From: Perognathus longimembris pacificus | Taxonomy: Eukaryota > Chordata > Mammalia > Rodentia > Heteromyidae | Length of the DNA stretch: 64,000 nucleotides | Assembly (NCBI RefSeq): GCF_023159225.1 | Contig: NC_063170.1 | Span: 59,255,708 to 59,319,707, forward strand | Reading direction: 5' to 3' | Shown here: piece after piece, positions 11,046 to 23,848 of the stretch | How positions within the stretch are numbered: position 1 is the stretch's first letter | Layout: each line of letters starts with the position of its first letter | Notes under the pieces: generated by a model | Told to the model about the DNA's origin: nothing | Seen by the model: only the letters and a program-made list of their open reading frames with translations | Databases searched by the model: none | Translations under genes and position numbers: made by a program

Positions 11046-11290
11046 TTTTTGTGGGTGTGGAGGGGGGTGTACTTACATTCCGGTGGAGAGCTTGAACTCA
11101 AGGCCTCCCACGCTCCCACAGCTTTTTACTTACTGTTGCTCTACCCCTTGAGTCATGACTCCTTCCCAGCTTTTTTTTGTGCTACTTTTTGAGATAGCAT
11201 CTGCAGAATTTTCCTATTCAGGCTGGCTTGGAACCTCAAACCTAAAGTCTCAACTAAGACAGTAGCTAGGATTACAGGTGTGAACCACTT
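11046..11290 (-). mobile_element. Composite B1-Geo SINE
   Basis: On the reverse strand the order is B1 head (ggattacag at 11269-11277), B1 body, linker, and then a Geo monomer (plus-strand 'cttgaactcaaggcctccc' and 'gctctaccccttgagtcatg'). A full-length but old copy. Confidence 0.8.
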
Positions 11291-11408
11291 CCTTAAACTT
11301 GTACTAGGTCATCCACAAGCCACTTTCTATCTACACACACCCTTGTATATACACACATCTGCAGAAAATGCCTATCGCTCCACAGGTCTGCTGTAAACAT
11401 CTGACACC

Positions 11409-11500
11409 ACACTGCGGATGTAGCTCAATGGTAAAGCACTTGTCTATCATGCCCAAAGGCCTGGGTTCAATCCCCAGCACTACAAAAAAAGAAGAAGAAG
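11409..11500 (+). mobile_element. Monomeric ID SINE
   Basis: A single tRNA-like unit with box A-like 'gatgtagctcaatggtaaag', box B 'ggttcaatccc' and the ending 'cagcactacaaaaaaag'. No right monomer. The tail continues as GAA repeats. Confidence 0.82.
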
Positions 11501-12163
11501 GAAAGCACAATGAGAGCTCAAGTTCAAGGGGGACAGTCCTCCTTCAGCCTCTGCTCGGCTCGGCTCCCTCACACTCGGTGTAGTGCATGGTCAGGCTTCT
11601 TGGGATTTTCCCAGTCTTCCAGGAAAGCCTGTGAGCCAGGCTTTCTGTGACCACCCAGGCTCTGAATTACGCACAGGTGCTCGCAAATACCCGGGGATCC
11701 AGCATAATTAAGAGCATTAAGCAATCATCTCAGCGCGAGGAGGCAGCTGAAGAAAAGAAGAACAGTTTGGGCAACACTTTGGGAAATAAATTCCACAGCC
11801 TTTCACCAAGTTGAAATCTTGGCTTTGGACACACATAAAAATGAGCCTGGCCTGATCTTAGCTCCGAGTGGATATCTGCCAGATCACAAAATTTGACCCA
11901 ATTGGCCTGCCTTACCATAAAGAAGGCCACTGCTGGAAGAGCAGATGGCATGGCTGGTCAGAGCCAATATGGATCCACACACATGACAGTGGCAGGAAAA
12001 TGGCAGAACGTGGCTGGCCCGGGTCAGGGTGGGAGTCTCTGCTTTCAAGGCAATTGCTTTTTATAATGCACTTTCTAAAAAGTAACGTCAGTGCAGACTT
12101 CCATCTGATTTCCTTCCCCTGTTGGCTTCAAGTACTCCTGCTTACGTCCTGTAAAACACAGCT

Positions 12164-12200
<37 letters not shown>

Positions 12201-15200
12201 GTCACTTGGTGCTGGTGTACAGCAACAACTTTATCCAGGGAGCTCTCTGCGAGAGAAAACTGCATAAGGCAAGGTCACTGCTTTCCCACAAGGTTTTAAG
12301 AACCCTAAGAGATGCCGAGTTACAAGTATTATTTCTCTTTAAATAAACCATTACCAAGCATAACCTTATTTGAGATGAGAAAGCTCGTTTTTGTTTAGAT
12401 TAAAACTGCTGGTGAATGGCTAAACACAGCTCTAATAGACCCTGTTGAACACACACCAGTCATTTCAACAACGGCCATTGTCCAAACATTCCCCCTTTGT
12501 TATATTTTTCCTCCATTCTTCAGGGAAACATTACCTACCTTGAGACAATTTTGTTTAACATCGCCAGTCACTGATGCTATTTACCAAGTATCTGATATTC
12601 CTAGTAAAACATCAGTACAAATAACCAAGTTGTCTAAGAAGGGGGAAGAAAATACAAAGTTTTTCTGACCTTCCTTAGCAGTTCAAGGTAAACATTCTGA
12701 GATGGCCAGCCCAACACAAATGCCTTTTCTCTTTCTTCTGAAATTACAAAAGGTTATCATTTTACTCCACCAATAAGCTTGACTAAATTGAAACTCTGTT
12801 CATCAGAATTAAATATGTTCTATCTACTCAAAATGAACAGTGTATTATTTATCACTAATACTTAATGACAAAAAAAAAACCTGATAACTTTCTCCGATTA
12901 TACCACTGATTGCATCTAGTCTCGCATCATCGATTCTTCTGGTCATTAGCATAATCACACCGCATCAACTCCAGCTTATACAGCAAGTTTGGTAACAGAG
13001 CTGAAAGTAGACACACACTATTTTAAAAACACGTTCTGATTTCCATCTAAGTATATCTTTATTTATATGGTTTTCTTACCATAAAGACGCCAGTCCTTTA
13101 AATTATGCAAAAATCACTTTCTACACTGGAGAACAAGGTGCTATATCATAACACGGATACAGAAGTATAAAGCGCCTGTTAATTAAACATCGCTTTTTAA
13201 CTTGCTACCCTGCAAACGCAACTGTTGAGTTCTAAGCCAAGTCTTTAAATAAGAATGAGAAAATGGCTAGGCTCCTTCAAATGAATGCTTCGCCTATTTT
13301 CTTTTTTTCCCTTAGTATAAAAGATCAGCCACTGGATACATTTACTTTTTAATCAAATTCCTGGATAAATGATTGAGAGTATTTACAGTTTCCCCCACCC
13401 ACCACAAAATACAGGCAAATGAGTTCTGAAGTCTGAGTCAGGAATGATGGTTTTCCGTCCCAAATTTCCATCACTTGGTACTACAAAATGGAAGAGCCGG
13501 TGGATTTAGGGTCAAACGTAAAGAACTTTCCTTGAATGAAACATTCATGTGGGGGAAAAAAAATTAATGAGCTACAGCTACATATATATGCACTTGGAAG
13601 GATTTTACTAACTACTAAATGTTAAAAAGCCAGTTGCAAGAGAATACAGAGTGGGATAGCATCCATATAAATTTAGCACATGAGAAACACTGTCTTGTAT
13701 CTGGAAGAATTAGATGCATATATATGAAAAGTACCAAAAGAAAATCACTCCGGTGGGGAGGGTGGGTCCCTTTTGGTACTGAGGGGCAAAGGATGGAGTC
13801 GGGGGAGGGAGGAGCAGCCCAGGAGAGCTCTTCCATCTGGACAGCAATGTGTTCTCGCCTAAGATGAGGCACAGGTACCCAGGTGCTCCAGGAATTATGC
13901 TTTATTCCTTTTTGGTGTCTTACACATTCCATGGTATATTAAAAAAAAATACCCTGAAAAATATGAGGACACTTTTTTTTTTTTTTTTTTTTAAGAAATC
14001 TGCCCAATTTCTTCCCTCCCAAGTTCTCCTCAAGCCTGATGGATGGAAGTGTCTGAAGCCAAGGTGTCCCCGCTTTATTCAACCTTCGGGGTGCTGCTTC
14101 CAGACCCTGAAGCCTCCATCCCAAGATTTAAAAAAAAATGCACTTCCGCTGTTTTCAAAAATTGCTTATTATTACCTCAGACTTAAAGAATTCTTTAACC
14201 TCAGCCCTGAGCTATGGGAAAGCCTAACACAGAGACACTCTCTATATTTAGTAAAAGTGACCGTCCTGTTTCCTAAGTAAAAAAAAAAAAAAATCAGACA
14301 GTGAAAAGTGGGATTTCTCTTTCAGGATGCTTTTAAATGTCCAGTTGACAGGAATAACACACAAGGGAGAATAGGGTACAAGCAGCCCTTATGTGTGACC
14401 TTGGTATCAGAAGAAGGTGAACTTCTGTCAGGTGGGAGGAGGGCCTTTCCCCATCCCAGAATATTTCAGTTCCACCAGGAGCACCCCTGTGGGAGGCCAG
14501 GGGGGGAGACTTGCTTCTACAAGTATAAGAATTTGTTGTAAGCTTACCAAAGTTGGGGCTGCGCGTTTACTGTCAACACCCATTGCTCTGCCACAAAAGC
14601 CATTATTTAGAAAATAAGATGAACACATTTGAGCAGATGAACCCTTCCTAAACCCAGGAAAGGCATGCGAAACTGCAGCAAGTCTGCAACAACATGCCTG
14701 ACGAAGCCCACAGAAGAAAACCCAGCACAGAAGCATTTTCTGTTTCAATGGGTGCCTTTCTCCCAGCTTTCCTGACAGCCCATGTTGACAGGCACAGTTT
14801 CTACAAGTTTCTCCACTCCGCACTCCTAAAGGTTCGTTCAAAATTAAAACTGCTACAAACATTCTTTTAGGAAATTTCTATAATTTTTACATTACTAAAA
14901 AAAAAAAAAAAAAAAAAGCAGGGGGCTGGGGGGTGGGGTCTGCAGTTGATCTCCTAATGAAATATCAGTTAATTACTTAACCATTCTTAATGAAATGATT
15001 AACATCCCTTTGACAAACGAGGCGGCATGACTTAATATGAAGCTGAGATTTTAGCGTTGATTCCCTCCAACAGTGCACCTTGCATGTTTACATTCGGTCC
15101 TACCTCTTCTCATCTTTCCTAAAAACACACATCCATAGGAGAGGTGCTCTCAATTCTAAAACTTGGCCCGCCAGAGATTTATTTGTTAAGGTGCTTCAGG

Positions 15201-15756
15201 GTCTAGATAGAAACAAAGGAACTCTGCATCACAGGATCATTCCAAATGCCACCTGAACCCAAGGCCCACGCAACTGTGAAGTTCTAAACAGAAAAACAAT
15301 TGCCAACTTTTGGGCAGCTATTAAAATAAAGCCACACCCAAAGTCAAAACGGAAATGAGAGGAGGGCGTTTTGGACAAACACTTTATTACTGGGTAACTT
15401 CAAAAGGCATGATACAAATATACAGATTAAAAAAAAAAAAGTCCCGACAACTTTTATTTAAACAACGCTTTTGATCTTAGTGGTTAGATCTTTAACTGAA
15501 GCCTGAATATTTAAACAGGCCTCTTTAGCATTTTATCTGCCTTTATCTCATAATCTTACAGGATGCATTCCTCCCAGAATTCTACTTCCTTTATTTGTGT
15601 GGCATCCTTGGCCAGACTATTTCCATCAATAGCAGTGCATGCCCTATCACATACATTGATAGAGCATTTCCCAAGATGCTTAGAGAAATCAAAATACTTG
15701 TGCCAGCAACGTTAATCTAATGAGTAAACAGGTCAGATTTTTAAATTAAGATGCAA
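11501..15756. other. SINE-free AT-rich block with conserved-looking segments
   Basis: More than 4 kb without any recognisable SINE, unusual for this window. Segments such as 12300-13330, 14930-15070 and 15440-15730 are AT-rich, of high complexity and contain homeodomain-type TTAATTA/TAATTA cores, as typical conserved enhancers do. This is a judgement by appearance; no alignment was made. Only an A-run at 14897 and the TC tract at 12166 are simple repeats. Confidence 0.4.
12166..12196. repeat. (TC)n microsatellite
   Basis: Thirty-one bases of uninterrupted TC inside otherwise single-copy DNA. Confidence 0.95.
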
Positions 15757-16245
15757 CACTTAGGCACCAGTGGCTCACGTTGGTAATTGTAACTACTCAA
15801 GAGGCTGAGATCTGAGGATGCTGAGATCTGAGGATCACAGTTCAAAGCCAGCCCAGGCAGAAAACTCTGTTAGATTCTTTTTTTTTTTTTTTTTTTTTTG
15901 CCAGTCCTGGGCCTTGGACTCAGGGCCTGAGCACTGTCCCTAGCTTCTTTTTGCTCAAGGCTAGCACTCTGCCACTTGAGCCACAGCGCCACTTCTGGCC
16001 ATTTTCTGTATATGTGGTGCTGGGGAATCGAACCCAGGGCCTCATGTATAAGAGGCAAGCACTCTTGCCACTAGGCCATATCCCCAGCCCCTCTGTTAGA
16101 TTCTTATCTCGAATTAACCACCTAAAGTCAGAAGTGGAGCTGTGGCTCAACTGGAAGGGTGGCATCCTTGAGCGAATAATGCTAAGGGACATCTCTTGGG
16201 CCTTGGGTTCACGCCACAATTCTGGCACAAAAGAAGAAGAAAATC
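15757..16245 (+). mobile_element. Composite B1-Geo SINE, split by a later SINE
   Basis: The B1 half occupies 15757-15879 (ggcaccagtggctcacg..., gcccaggcagaaaactctg) and contains a duplicated 'gctgagatctgaggat'. The element resumes at 16091 with 'ttcttatctcgaattaacca' and the Geo monomer, ending in 'aattctggcacaaaagaag'. The interruption is an antisense ID-Geo copy with a 15-bp target duplication. Confidence 0.9.
15880..16090 (-). mobile_element. Young ID-Geo SINE nested in an older SINE
   Basis: Read on the reverse strand: ID left monomer (ggggctggggatatggccta, box B ggttcgattcc, cagcaccacatatacag), Geo right monomer (agaagtggcgctgtggctca, agtccaaggcccaggactgg) and an A tail of about 20. It is flanked by a perfect 15-bp duplication ctctgttagattctt at 15865-15879 and 16091-16105. 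Near-identity to the copies at 34089 and 62869 marks a recently active subfamily. Confidence 0.95.
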
Positions 16246-16795
16246 CAGAAAGTCCATTTGATGCTAAATATTAGTTACAATGTGACAATGCCCACTGAGG
16301 AACCTGGATGCAAGCTAGATAAAATCTGAAAAGAAAGATTTGATACTTGTTGAAAACTACTGACAGTACTTCTTGGAACTGTAAAGTTCTAATCCCACCT
16401 TTGGTTCTCTAAGTATCTAATGTTTCCTTGAGAACCTGTGTGCGTCTGTCTCTTAAGGTTTCATAAGGCCCAAACTCGATTAAACCCTTGGGAAGGGGGA
16501 AGGCTTTCCTCCAACTCTGACCACTGCGGAGAGCAGCTTTCCCACTTTGGTGGTTACAAGAATCATGGGGTGCTTTTCTAAACTGCAGAGTCTGCCCCAG
16601 CCCAGCAATGGCACATCCAGCAGTGGTATGACCACTCTCTAGAACGTCCACTCTGTTGGGATTCCAACACCCATGCTTGCTTAAAAGCTACCATAGTTTA
16701 CGCTTCATCTAAATTCAAACTCATTCAAAGTAACATGGATGGATCTCAAAGTAAAATAGATGATCAGTAATGTCTAGCAAAAGAAAGATCAATGC

Positions 16796-17025
16796 CAGGT
16801 GCCAGTGGCTCACTCCTGTAATCCTAGCTACTCAGGAGGCTGAGATCTGATGATCATGGTTCAAAACAGTCTGGGCAGGAACATTTGTCAACCTCTTATC
16901 TCCAATTAACCACCACCAGAAACCCGGAAGTGGCACTCTAGTTCAAAGTGGTAGAGTGCTAGCCTTGAGCTGAAGAGCTCAAGGACAGTGTCCAGGCCCA
17001 GAGTTTAAGCCCCACAAGTGACAAA

Positions 17026-17029
<4 letters not shown>
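16796..17029 (+). mobile_element. Composite B1-Geo SINE
   Basis: Full length: gccaggtgccagtggctcac, cctagctactcaggaggctg, linker with 'aattaaccacc', and right monomer with 'gtggtagagtgctagccttg' and 'cagagtttaagcccc'. Its tail becomes a GA repeat. It is the last SINE before the repeat-free zone. Confidence 0.92.

Positions 17030-17078
<49 letters not shown>
17030..17078. repeat. (GA)n microsatellite at a SINE tail
   Basis: Uninterrupted GA directly after 'gtgacaaaagaca', the 3' end of the preceding SINE. Confidence 0.96.
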
Positions 17079-17081
<3 letters not shown>

Positions 17082-20000
17082 CATGTGTTGAATCTAGTAG
17101 CATAAATCACTTGGTCCAAGAGTGTCCCATTTGTCATGCAACAGAATTTTAGGAGAAAGTTCCACAATGTGCATCCCATGTCAATCACCAAAAATTCAGA
17201 TTCAAGAATCTGTATTTTTAACCAACACCTCCCCCCCCCCCACCATCATGTAAATAGAAACAGAGGTATGTTAGCAAGCCAAGAACCTAGCTTCTGAAGC
17301 ATGCTGAATTACCTGCAAGCTTCCTCTACCTCCGCCATGAGCATGTCTCTGTCCTGGGTCTCAGCTGATGCCAAGAGGGAAAACCACCTACTCAGAGAAA
17401 GGCACTGAGGCTGGGAAAACTCAAGCAAAACTCACAATCCTTCTAAAGGCTGCAGTCAGCCTTTAGTGTGGTGTTCTGAAAGCACCAAGAACACCAAATG
17501 ATGGAATGCTCACATAACCCTGTGTCACCGCCTCACTAGGCCTGAAGAGCATACCTTAAAATTGCTTTACCCTAATCCACAGGAGGGAACCTGAAGCAGA
17601 TTCCTGTGGTGACTATAAAGCACAGTTGGGAAGAGAGAGAAGGAGAGAGAGAGATGGGTAATTCGGGCTTTGAGTTAGATTCCAGAAATAATATTCAGTG
17701 TCCTAGTCAAAAAAGCAGATCCAAAAATCCGCTAAAAATCAGGGACTCTGCAAAACAGTAAAATGTTCACCTACCTTCCTAGCAGTAAATCAGTATGGAT
17801 CTAGAATATGAAATTCCAATCTTTGTCCCTTCCTGAAAGAATCTCATCTATGTACTCTAAGCGGGGACCCAGCAATCCCTCGCTCTGACCCTCTTATTGT
17901 TCCTCAGTAGATGATGCCATAACCCTGGAGCCTTTAAAAAGGAGAAAGCAAACAGAAGCCCATGCTTTGCCTAGGCAGGGAGGCCCTCTAGATCGGCTCT
18001 TCACATTAATGGCACTTTCAGGAGATAAACTCATCACACAACAATCCTGAGCACAGAGGACAAAACAGGAAACAGAATACTGGAATGCAATGTTGTATGT
18101 ACTCGCATTCCTTTTTAGGGAAAAAAAAACCTCTATTTTATTACAAATGTGATTTGGGAAGAGAGTGCAATTAGCTCTGCAGCAGACTCTGCCTGGGATG
18201 CTTCGGAACACACTAGACATATGTAAATATTTCGTGATATCAGTTCCATTTGAGTAGACCTGTCAAGATATTTACAGGGCTTGACAGTACTTCTGTCTTT
18301 AATTAAATTTTTTCCCAGATACTTTAATGTAATTTAAATAGATTATTAGTTGTCAGGATCTAATATAAATTTTGTTTACGATTTCGGCACTTTAAGTCCT
18401 CGGAGTGAAGAAACTCATTGAACCCCACAAAGAACAGCATTAAGCGTTAAGATCAAAGCACAAAAAAAAGCTCCCAGCGTCCTATTCATCATCCCAATAA
18501 TCTTAAATTATTTCAACTTCACTGTACATTTCACGGCACTAAATCAAGCAAGCCCACCACCACCAAAAGGGAAAACCACTTGGGGAGGGTCACCAGGACA
18601 AATCCATTCACACCTGTCTAGGTAGGTAACTTCTGTGCCCAGTGGCTTCTTCAGTAGGAGACATTTATTTTTGGTCTCATAAAATAATGACAAAACAAAC
18701 ACCTGTTGTGCACAAGAAGCTGGGTCCATGTTTAACACTAATGTGAGGGGACTGCAAAAAACAAAGCAGATCTCAGAACTGGCAAAAAGAAAAAGGCAGC
18801 ATAAAAAAGAAGACACAGTTTCCAGTTAAACCTGTGAGTGAACGGAAGCTGCCTTCTCAACAAAGCTGGAAAAATGCCTTTGCACAAACCGACTATAATT
18901 AATAAGAAAAAATGATTAAAGAAATGAAGAACACTAAGTGTAATTGTCTTTGCCGACTGCCACACACTTTACCTCTCTGTCCTTCCTCTTTGCACATTAT
19001 AAGGCTTGCAGCCATTGCAGCCAGAACATTATCTATGAGATGCGAAATCAAAGCATGTCTTGCAATGAAACGTTTCTTACAACATTTATTTTTAGTTTGG
19101 TGACACAAGCCAAATCTGCTTAATTTCCATTAACCACATGGTCACGTGTGAATGGAAATAAACTGGAAATGTCCAGAGTGAAAAGGTTTAGAAGAAGAGA
19201 GAAAGAAAGAAAGAAAGGAAAAAAAAAAAAAAAAAACCCTGCCATGCATACATAAGACACCCCAAATTCAGCCAGATTTACCCCTGTTTCAGGAACTGGC
19301 CTCATGGGGCACCTGTAACTTTAGTCCATAAGACACCCCAAATTCAGCCAGATTTGCCCCTGTTTCAGGAACTGGCCTCATGGGCACCTCTAACTTTAGT
19401 CCATCCGAGTACCAGATAAGAGAAACTGTAAAACGCATGCCCCCTTGCACTGCACACATAGAGCTAATAGCTAGTAGATTAGGGTAACAAGTCACAAGAA
19501 AGCTCATTGAGAAAATAATGGGCCAAATGCAAACTTAAGACTCACTGGCTTGTACAAGCTCAGTGTTTGATCACCTGGTGTGATTTACTACCATCAAAAA
19601 AAAAAAGCTCTGAAAATAGTAATAGTATACAGAGTCTGAAATATAAAATTCACCTGCCTATCCACCAGATGCCTTTCTTGGGGTTATTTTCTTTAGAAAG
19701 CAAATATCTTACCTGCTCAGTGCTTTTATATATTTTTCTAGACTCAAAACCACACTTTAAAAAGAGCCAATACTGCTAGCTGAGCCAAAATGGCACCAAC
19801 CGGCTGTGTCATAAAAGGAATATGACACAGAAGAGGATAAGAAAGGAAGGAGTCCTCAGCAAAAATTGTTTAAAACAAAACAAAAAAAAAAAGTACCACC
19901 TGAGCAAATCGAGCACTGCACTGGATACCCTTTCTGAGTCGTGTAGAAACAGCTCATAGTCCATGCCTTGAAGTTGCAATTAAATTGTAGTCATTTAAGA

Positions 20001-23000
20001 TTATGAGAGAGCAAAGGGCAGTGAAACTCTCTGGAGGGCTATGCTCCCCACTTAATGCTCTTCAGTCAGGGTTAAATGAGTTTCTTTAATGTAAGTACCT
20101 TCAAGTAACTGAATCATAAACAAAATTTATACTATTTTCTGACAGCCTGTAATCTATTTAAATTTCATTAGCGTGTAACTAAAATTGTTTTTAAAAAACA
20201 AAACTCTTGCTATAACCTGTAAATATTCTTGGCATCCCTACTGAAATGGGATTGGTCTCGTAATAGCTACCCTTGTCTAAGTATGCATGGTTGTTTGGGA
20301 TGTGCAATCTTAGAAGATGATATTTCAAAACTGAGTTTGAGGCTTAGGTAACACATGAAAACCAAGTAAATATGCACAGAGACTAGATGCAAAGAGGAGT
20401 GTGGGTTCCAAAGAGGTTGGCACCTCTGCCGTACAGTCCCTTCTTTCTTAATTGTGGCATGGGACATGTTGTGGTACAAATATACTTGTTTGGGAAATAT
20501 CGCAATTCTGCTCCTGTTATTTTAAACAACTGTAGAGAACACAATAGCCTTTCCAGAGAGCCTAAGAATGCAGGATTGCTACATCAGGGATGCAGTGTGA
20601 AGAGAAAAAAGGAAAAACTTAGTGCTTAAAAAAAAGAAAAAAATGTCCTGGCTTAATATTAACCCAGATAACTTTTGCTGTTGTTGGTACAAATGATTTA
20701 GCTAGAAAATATGCATAGCTCTTAAAAAAAAAAAACCATTACATATTGCAGAAAATTGCCTCCTCATATACATGTATATCTTTAACTCACATTGCTTCAT
20801 TAGACAATAAAGGTGGATTCAATAAAAATAGCTCAAGACTTTGAGACATGCACCATTGTTAGGAAACTCAGGCTTATTTAAGCATACACCCATATACACA
20901 AACACACACACACCAAAAAAATCCCACAACGTGCTATATGACTGACACTTGTTAATTAAAAATACAAGCCTTCAATGACAATTGTTTTTATTCTTATGTG
21001 TTTACTTGTTCCTATTTCCTATTTTGTTCTACTTAATTAAAAATGACATTTAATTTGGTGATAGTTTATAGCTAGGGAAAAATGTGTTACACGGTTTATC
21101 CTGCAGGATTTAAATATAAACACAAAATCTTACAGACATCTACAGGAATATAAACCTCTTAATTTGAGCCAGTTAATTTGAATAGTTGATGTTTCTTTCA
21201 CTCTACTTTGATAAACCTGTGAAAACAAAATGCTAAAGTAATTACTGTTACTACATTACTTAAAAATGTAAAGCAGTTAAAATTTCCTAGACAACAAGCA
21301 AGGACAAGTTGCAAGAAAACTTGAATAGAAGTAGCAACATGGTCATGTTGAATGTCAATCTAAAAAAAGAGGTTATATCTAATCTGGAGAAGGCTCTCTC
21401 GCCTTTTTAAATTCCAAGAGTAGGCTGACACAAAACTCCATCACCAGTGTTTTGTTGTTGCTATTGTTTTTGTTTTGTTTTAAGCTTCATATCAGACTTA
21501 AACCCTAGCTTTCCTGACAAGGCAGTTCCTCTAGCTAGCTCCATGTGAGAAACTGTTATCTAACTCTAGTGTAGGAGTCGAAGGTTGGTATAAAAGAATT
21601 CCACTGTACAGTTCTGGGTAGCAAGACAGCCTCTGGATGACTTGATATTTATTCTTTGGATACCTTTTAGGGTTCATTCTCCTCCTAAAGGATGCATGTA
21701 AAGAAATGGTAACAGTTTAGCAACTCTGCAGCCATAGGGAACTCAAAGGCAACCAGACAGAGGCAAGGGATTTCCTTCCAAATGAGCCTGTGCTTTGCAC
21801 TAGGAAGACCAGCATTTGCAATGGTCCATTTCTGCATAAGTGAACATACAGCCTGGCTGAGCGAACAGTCCAGAGTTCTACAACCAAGCAGCTCCTGACA
21901 ACAACCCAGCAGCAGTTCTGTTTGATCTCTCCTGCTTCCTTAATTTGGGTTGTCAAGGTTCAGCAGTTGGAGGCTGTTTACTTTACTTTAAAAAAAAAAA
22001 AAAGTGATTTCTTCCTCCCCCCCACCCCAATGACTAATCCTAATGGGGTGGGGGGAAGTAGCCAGTAGCCAGATTCTAAACCTTTTTTCTTCCCTTTTGC
22101 AAGTTGAGGTTTTAGCTGATACCTTTTCAGTGGTAACTAGCTTGAGCTCCTTTATATATATTTTAATATTCTTTAATTAAGAGACTGCATTCCAAATACA
22201 AAGACAGGGAGAAAAAAGAGATTCCAATTTTCTGAAAATGTGAATCCAGATTGTTTTCTTTTCCTTGAAGGAAAAGGATGAGTATTTCTACTTTGAGAAT
22301 CAAAACTCCAGTGGAATTCCAAAAATAAAGAAAAAAAAAAAGATTTAACAACTGTTTTCTCTGAAACAGAAATTAGCAAGAACTCCTGTGTCTAAACTGC
22401 AGACTTTGTCCCCTGGATGGAAAATATCTGAAGTTTACCATGTCTCTTCAAAGGCTAGTTAACCATCTTCCCCTGGAATTGAGTCTCACTGTGGAAAAAC
22501 GAGAGTGGGAAGGCAAAGCTTTTGCACGTTTTCGGTGTCTTTTCAGTTACAGAAAACTCAACTCAGCTATTTTACAAGAACTAAATGCTTAAGAGTATGG
22601 GCAAGCAAAGGTGAAGTGTGCCGGCCTCAAGGCACACAATCCTTTGACCGGAATTCCAGAATACACCTCCAGCATTCTTGTTTAAATGGGAACAAAATAA
22701 GAAACCGTAACTTAAAAAAAAAAAATACCTGTGACTAGACATGAGGGCAATCCCAGCCCTTCAGATGTGAGCCTGGATAAACTGAAATGCAACCAAATGA
22801 AATGTTTATATTAATTTCATTATCCTGCACAGACCTCACAGATGCGGGCTTGGGGGTGGGGGAGTGAGGCAAAAGGAGGCGATAAGTTTCATTTTGGGTC
22901 TTTCTGGTCGAGCAACAAGAAAATGAATTAAGACGAAAGCGTAGGATGAGCCCAGACTAAATCAATACACTTTGTAATCAGCCAGCGAGGGTATTTGGAC

Positions 23001-23040
23001 ACAATGACTTGGAAATAATTAATAGTTATAAAGGAGAGTG
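17079..23040. other. Repeat-free AT-rich zone with probable conserved non-coding elements
   Basis: About 6 kb with no lineage SINE. High-complexity AT-rich blocks occur at 18200-18530 (ctttaattaaat, 'gacatatgtaaatattt'), 20930-21260 ('gttaattaaaa', 'acttaattaaaaatgacatt') and 22760-23040. These carry many homeodomain-type TAATTA cores. A possible MER5-like DNA-transposon scrap lies at 17150-17228. The only clear repeat structure is the 76-bp duplication at 19251. No exon was recognised; its position next to a CpG island suggests enhancer or first-intron DNA. Confidence 0.45.
19251..19401. repeat. Tandem duplication of a 76-bp unit
   Basis: Copy 1 at 19251-19326 and copy 2 at 19327-19401 both start 'cataagacaccccaaattca' and end 'taactttagtc'. 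They differ only at a few places (ttAccc/ttGccc, one G deleted from a gggg run, Gta/Cta). The high identity implies a recent event. The minus strand reads through both copies, giving an 11+ residue repeated peptide in a chance frame. Confidence 0.95.
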
Positions 23041-23602
23041 GGGTGAGGAGGAGAGCGAGGGATGTCACCATATTTTATCCCAGCACTTTACACTCCGTGC
23101 TCAACTTTGATCTCCAGATTTTCGGAATTCGTAAAGAAAGAAGGGAAAGAGAAGAAAGAAAAAAGCCTGTGTCTCCAAGCACCTACCAGCCAGAAGATGG
23201 GCACCTGCCTTGCTCCGGGCGTCTCATCGCAGCGGTCCCGCCGCGTCTTTGGGCATGGATAAGCTCGGGTCCAGCCCAGGGCTGTCCGATGCCCCCTTTC
23301 CCCCGCGCCCCGCGCCCCCCCCCCCCGCCCGTGTCCGCGTCCTGGCAGCTGCGGCCGCCTCGACTTACCCCGCTGAGTCCGGGAGGGAGTGGGAGCGCCG
23401 CCTTCACGCCCGCGGAGGAGGCGCGGGCAGCACCATGGTCCCCGGCGCCGCCACCGCTGCCCCTCGCCCGCTCGCGCCTCGTGCGGTCTTCTTCCTCTCC
23501 AAAACTTTCCGCTTCTGCAGTCGACAAGAAACCGGGGCGACCCTCAGCACGTCTTCCCCCGTGCAGCTTGGGGGCAACCACCGCAGGGGATGGATGGGAC
23601 GG

Positions 23603-23608
23603 GTGAGT
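23603..23608 (+). other. Candidate 5' splice site, plus strand
   Basis: gggacgg|GTGAGTtag fits the donor consensus well. A second plus-strand candidate is ggg|GTGAGTgt at 24661. If used, they would end non-coding first exons transcribed rightward into the 27-64 kb region. No transcript evidence is available. Confidence 0.3.
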
Positions 23609-23773
23609 TAGCTGAGGGGGGACCAGACGAGGGAGGAGCGGCGGGCTCGGAGGACCCCGAGGGCGCCCGGAGCAAAGAGGAGACGCGGCTCCGGGAATCC
23701 CAGCGAGGAGCCCCGAGCCGGGAAATCGGCCTGAGCCCAAGTCTCCGCACCTTCCCCGGGATCTTACAAAGTT

Positions 23774-23848
23774 GCAACAACAACAGAAAAAGAAAAAAAA
23801 AGAAAGAAAGAAAAGAAAAAAGAAAGGAAGAAAAGAGGGGGGTGGGAC
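23774..23848. repeat. Polypurine tract inside the CpG island
   Basis: About 70 bp of A/G only on the plus strand (aaaagaaa and gaaag units grading into G-runs). It is followed at once by ggggtgggacggggtggggg, so a homopurine run abuts a quadruplex-type G-run. Confidence 0.9.

Noticed and set aside
19251..19401. Duplication as a solo LTR or paired LTR
   Set aside because: Units are only 76 bp, lie directly adjacent, and show no TG...CA ends or target duplication.
23183..23740. A minus-strand frame ending at a donor-like ctg|GTAGGTgc near 23190
   Set aside because: Considered as a coding first exon, but the peptide is Gly/Arg/Pro filler without family resemblance, and the donor is weaker than others in the island.
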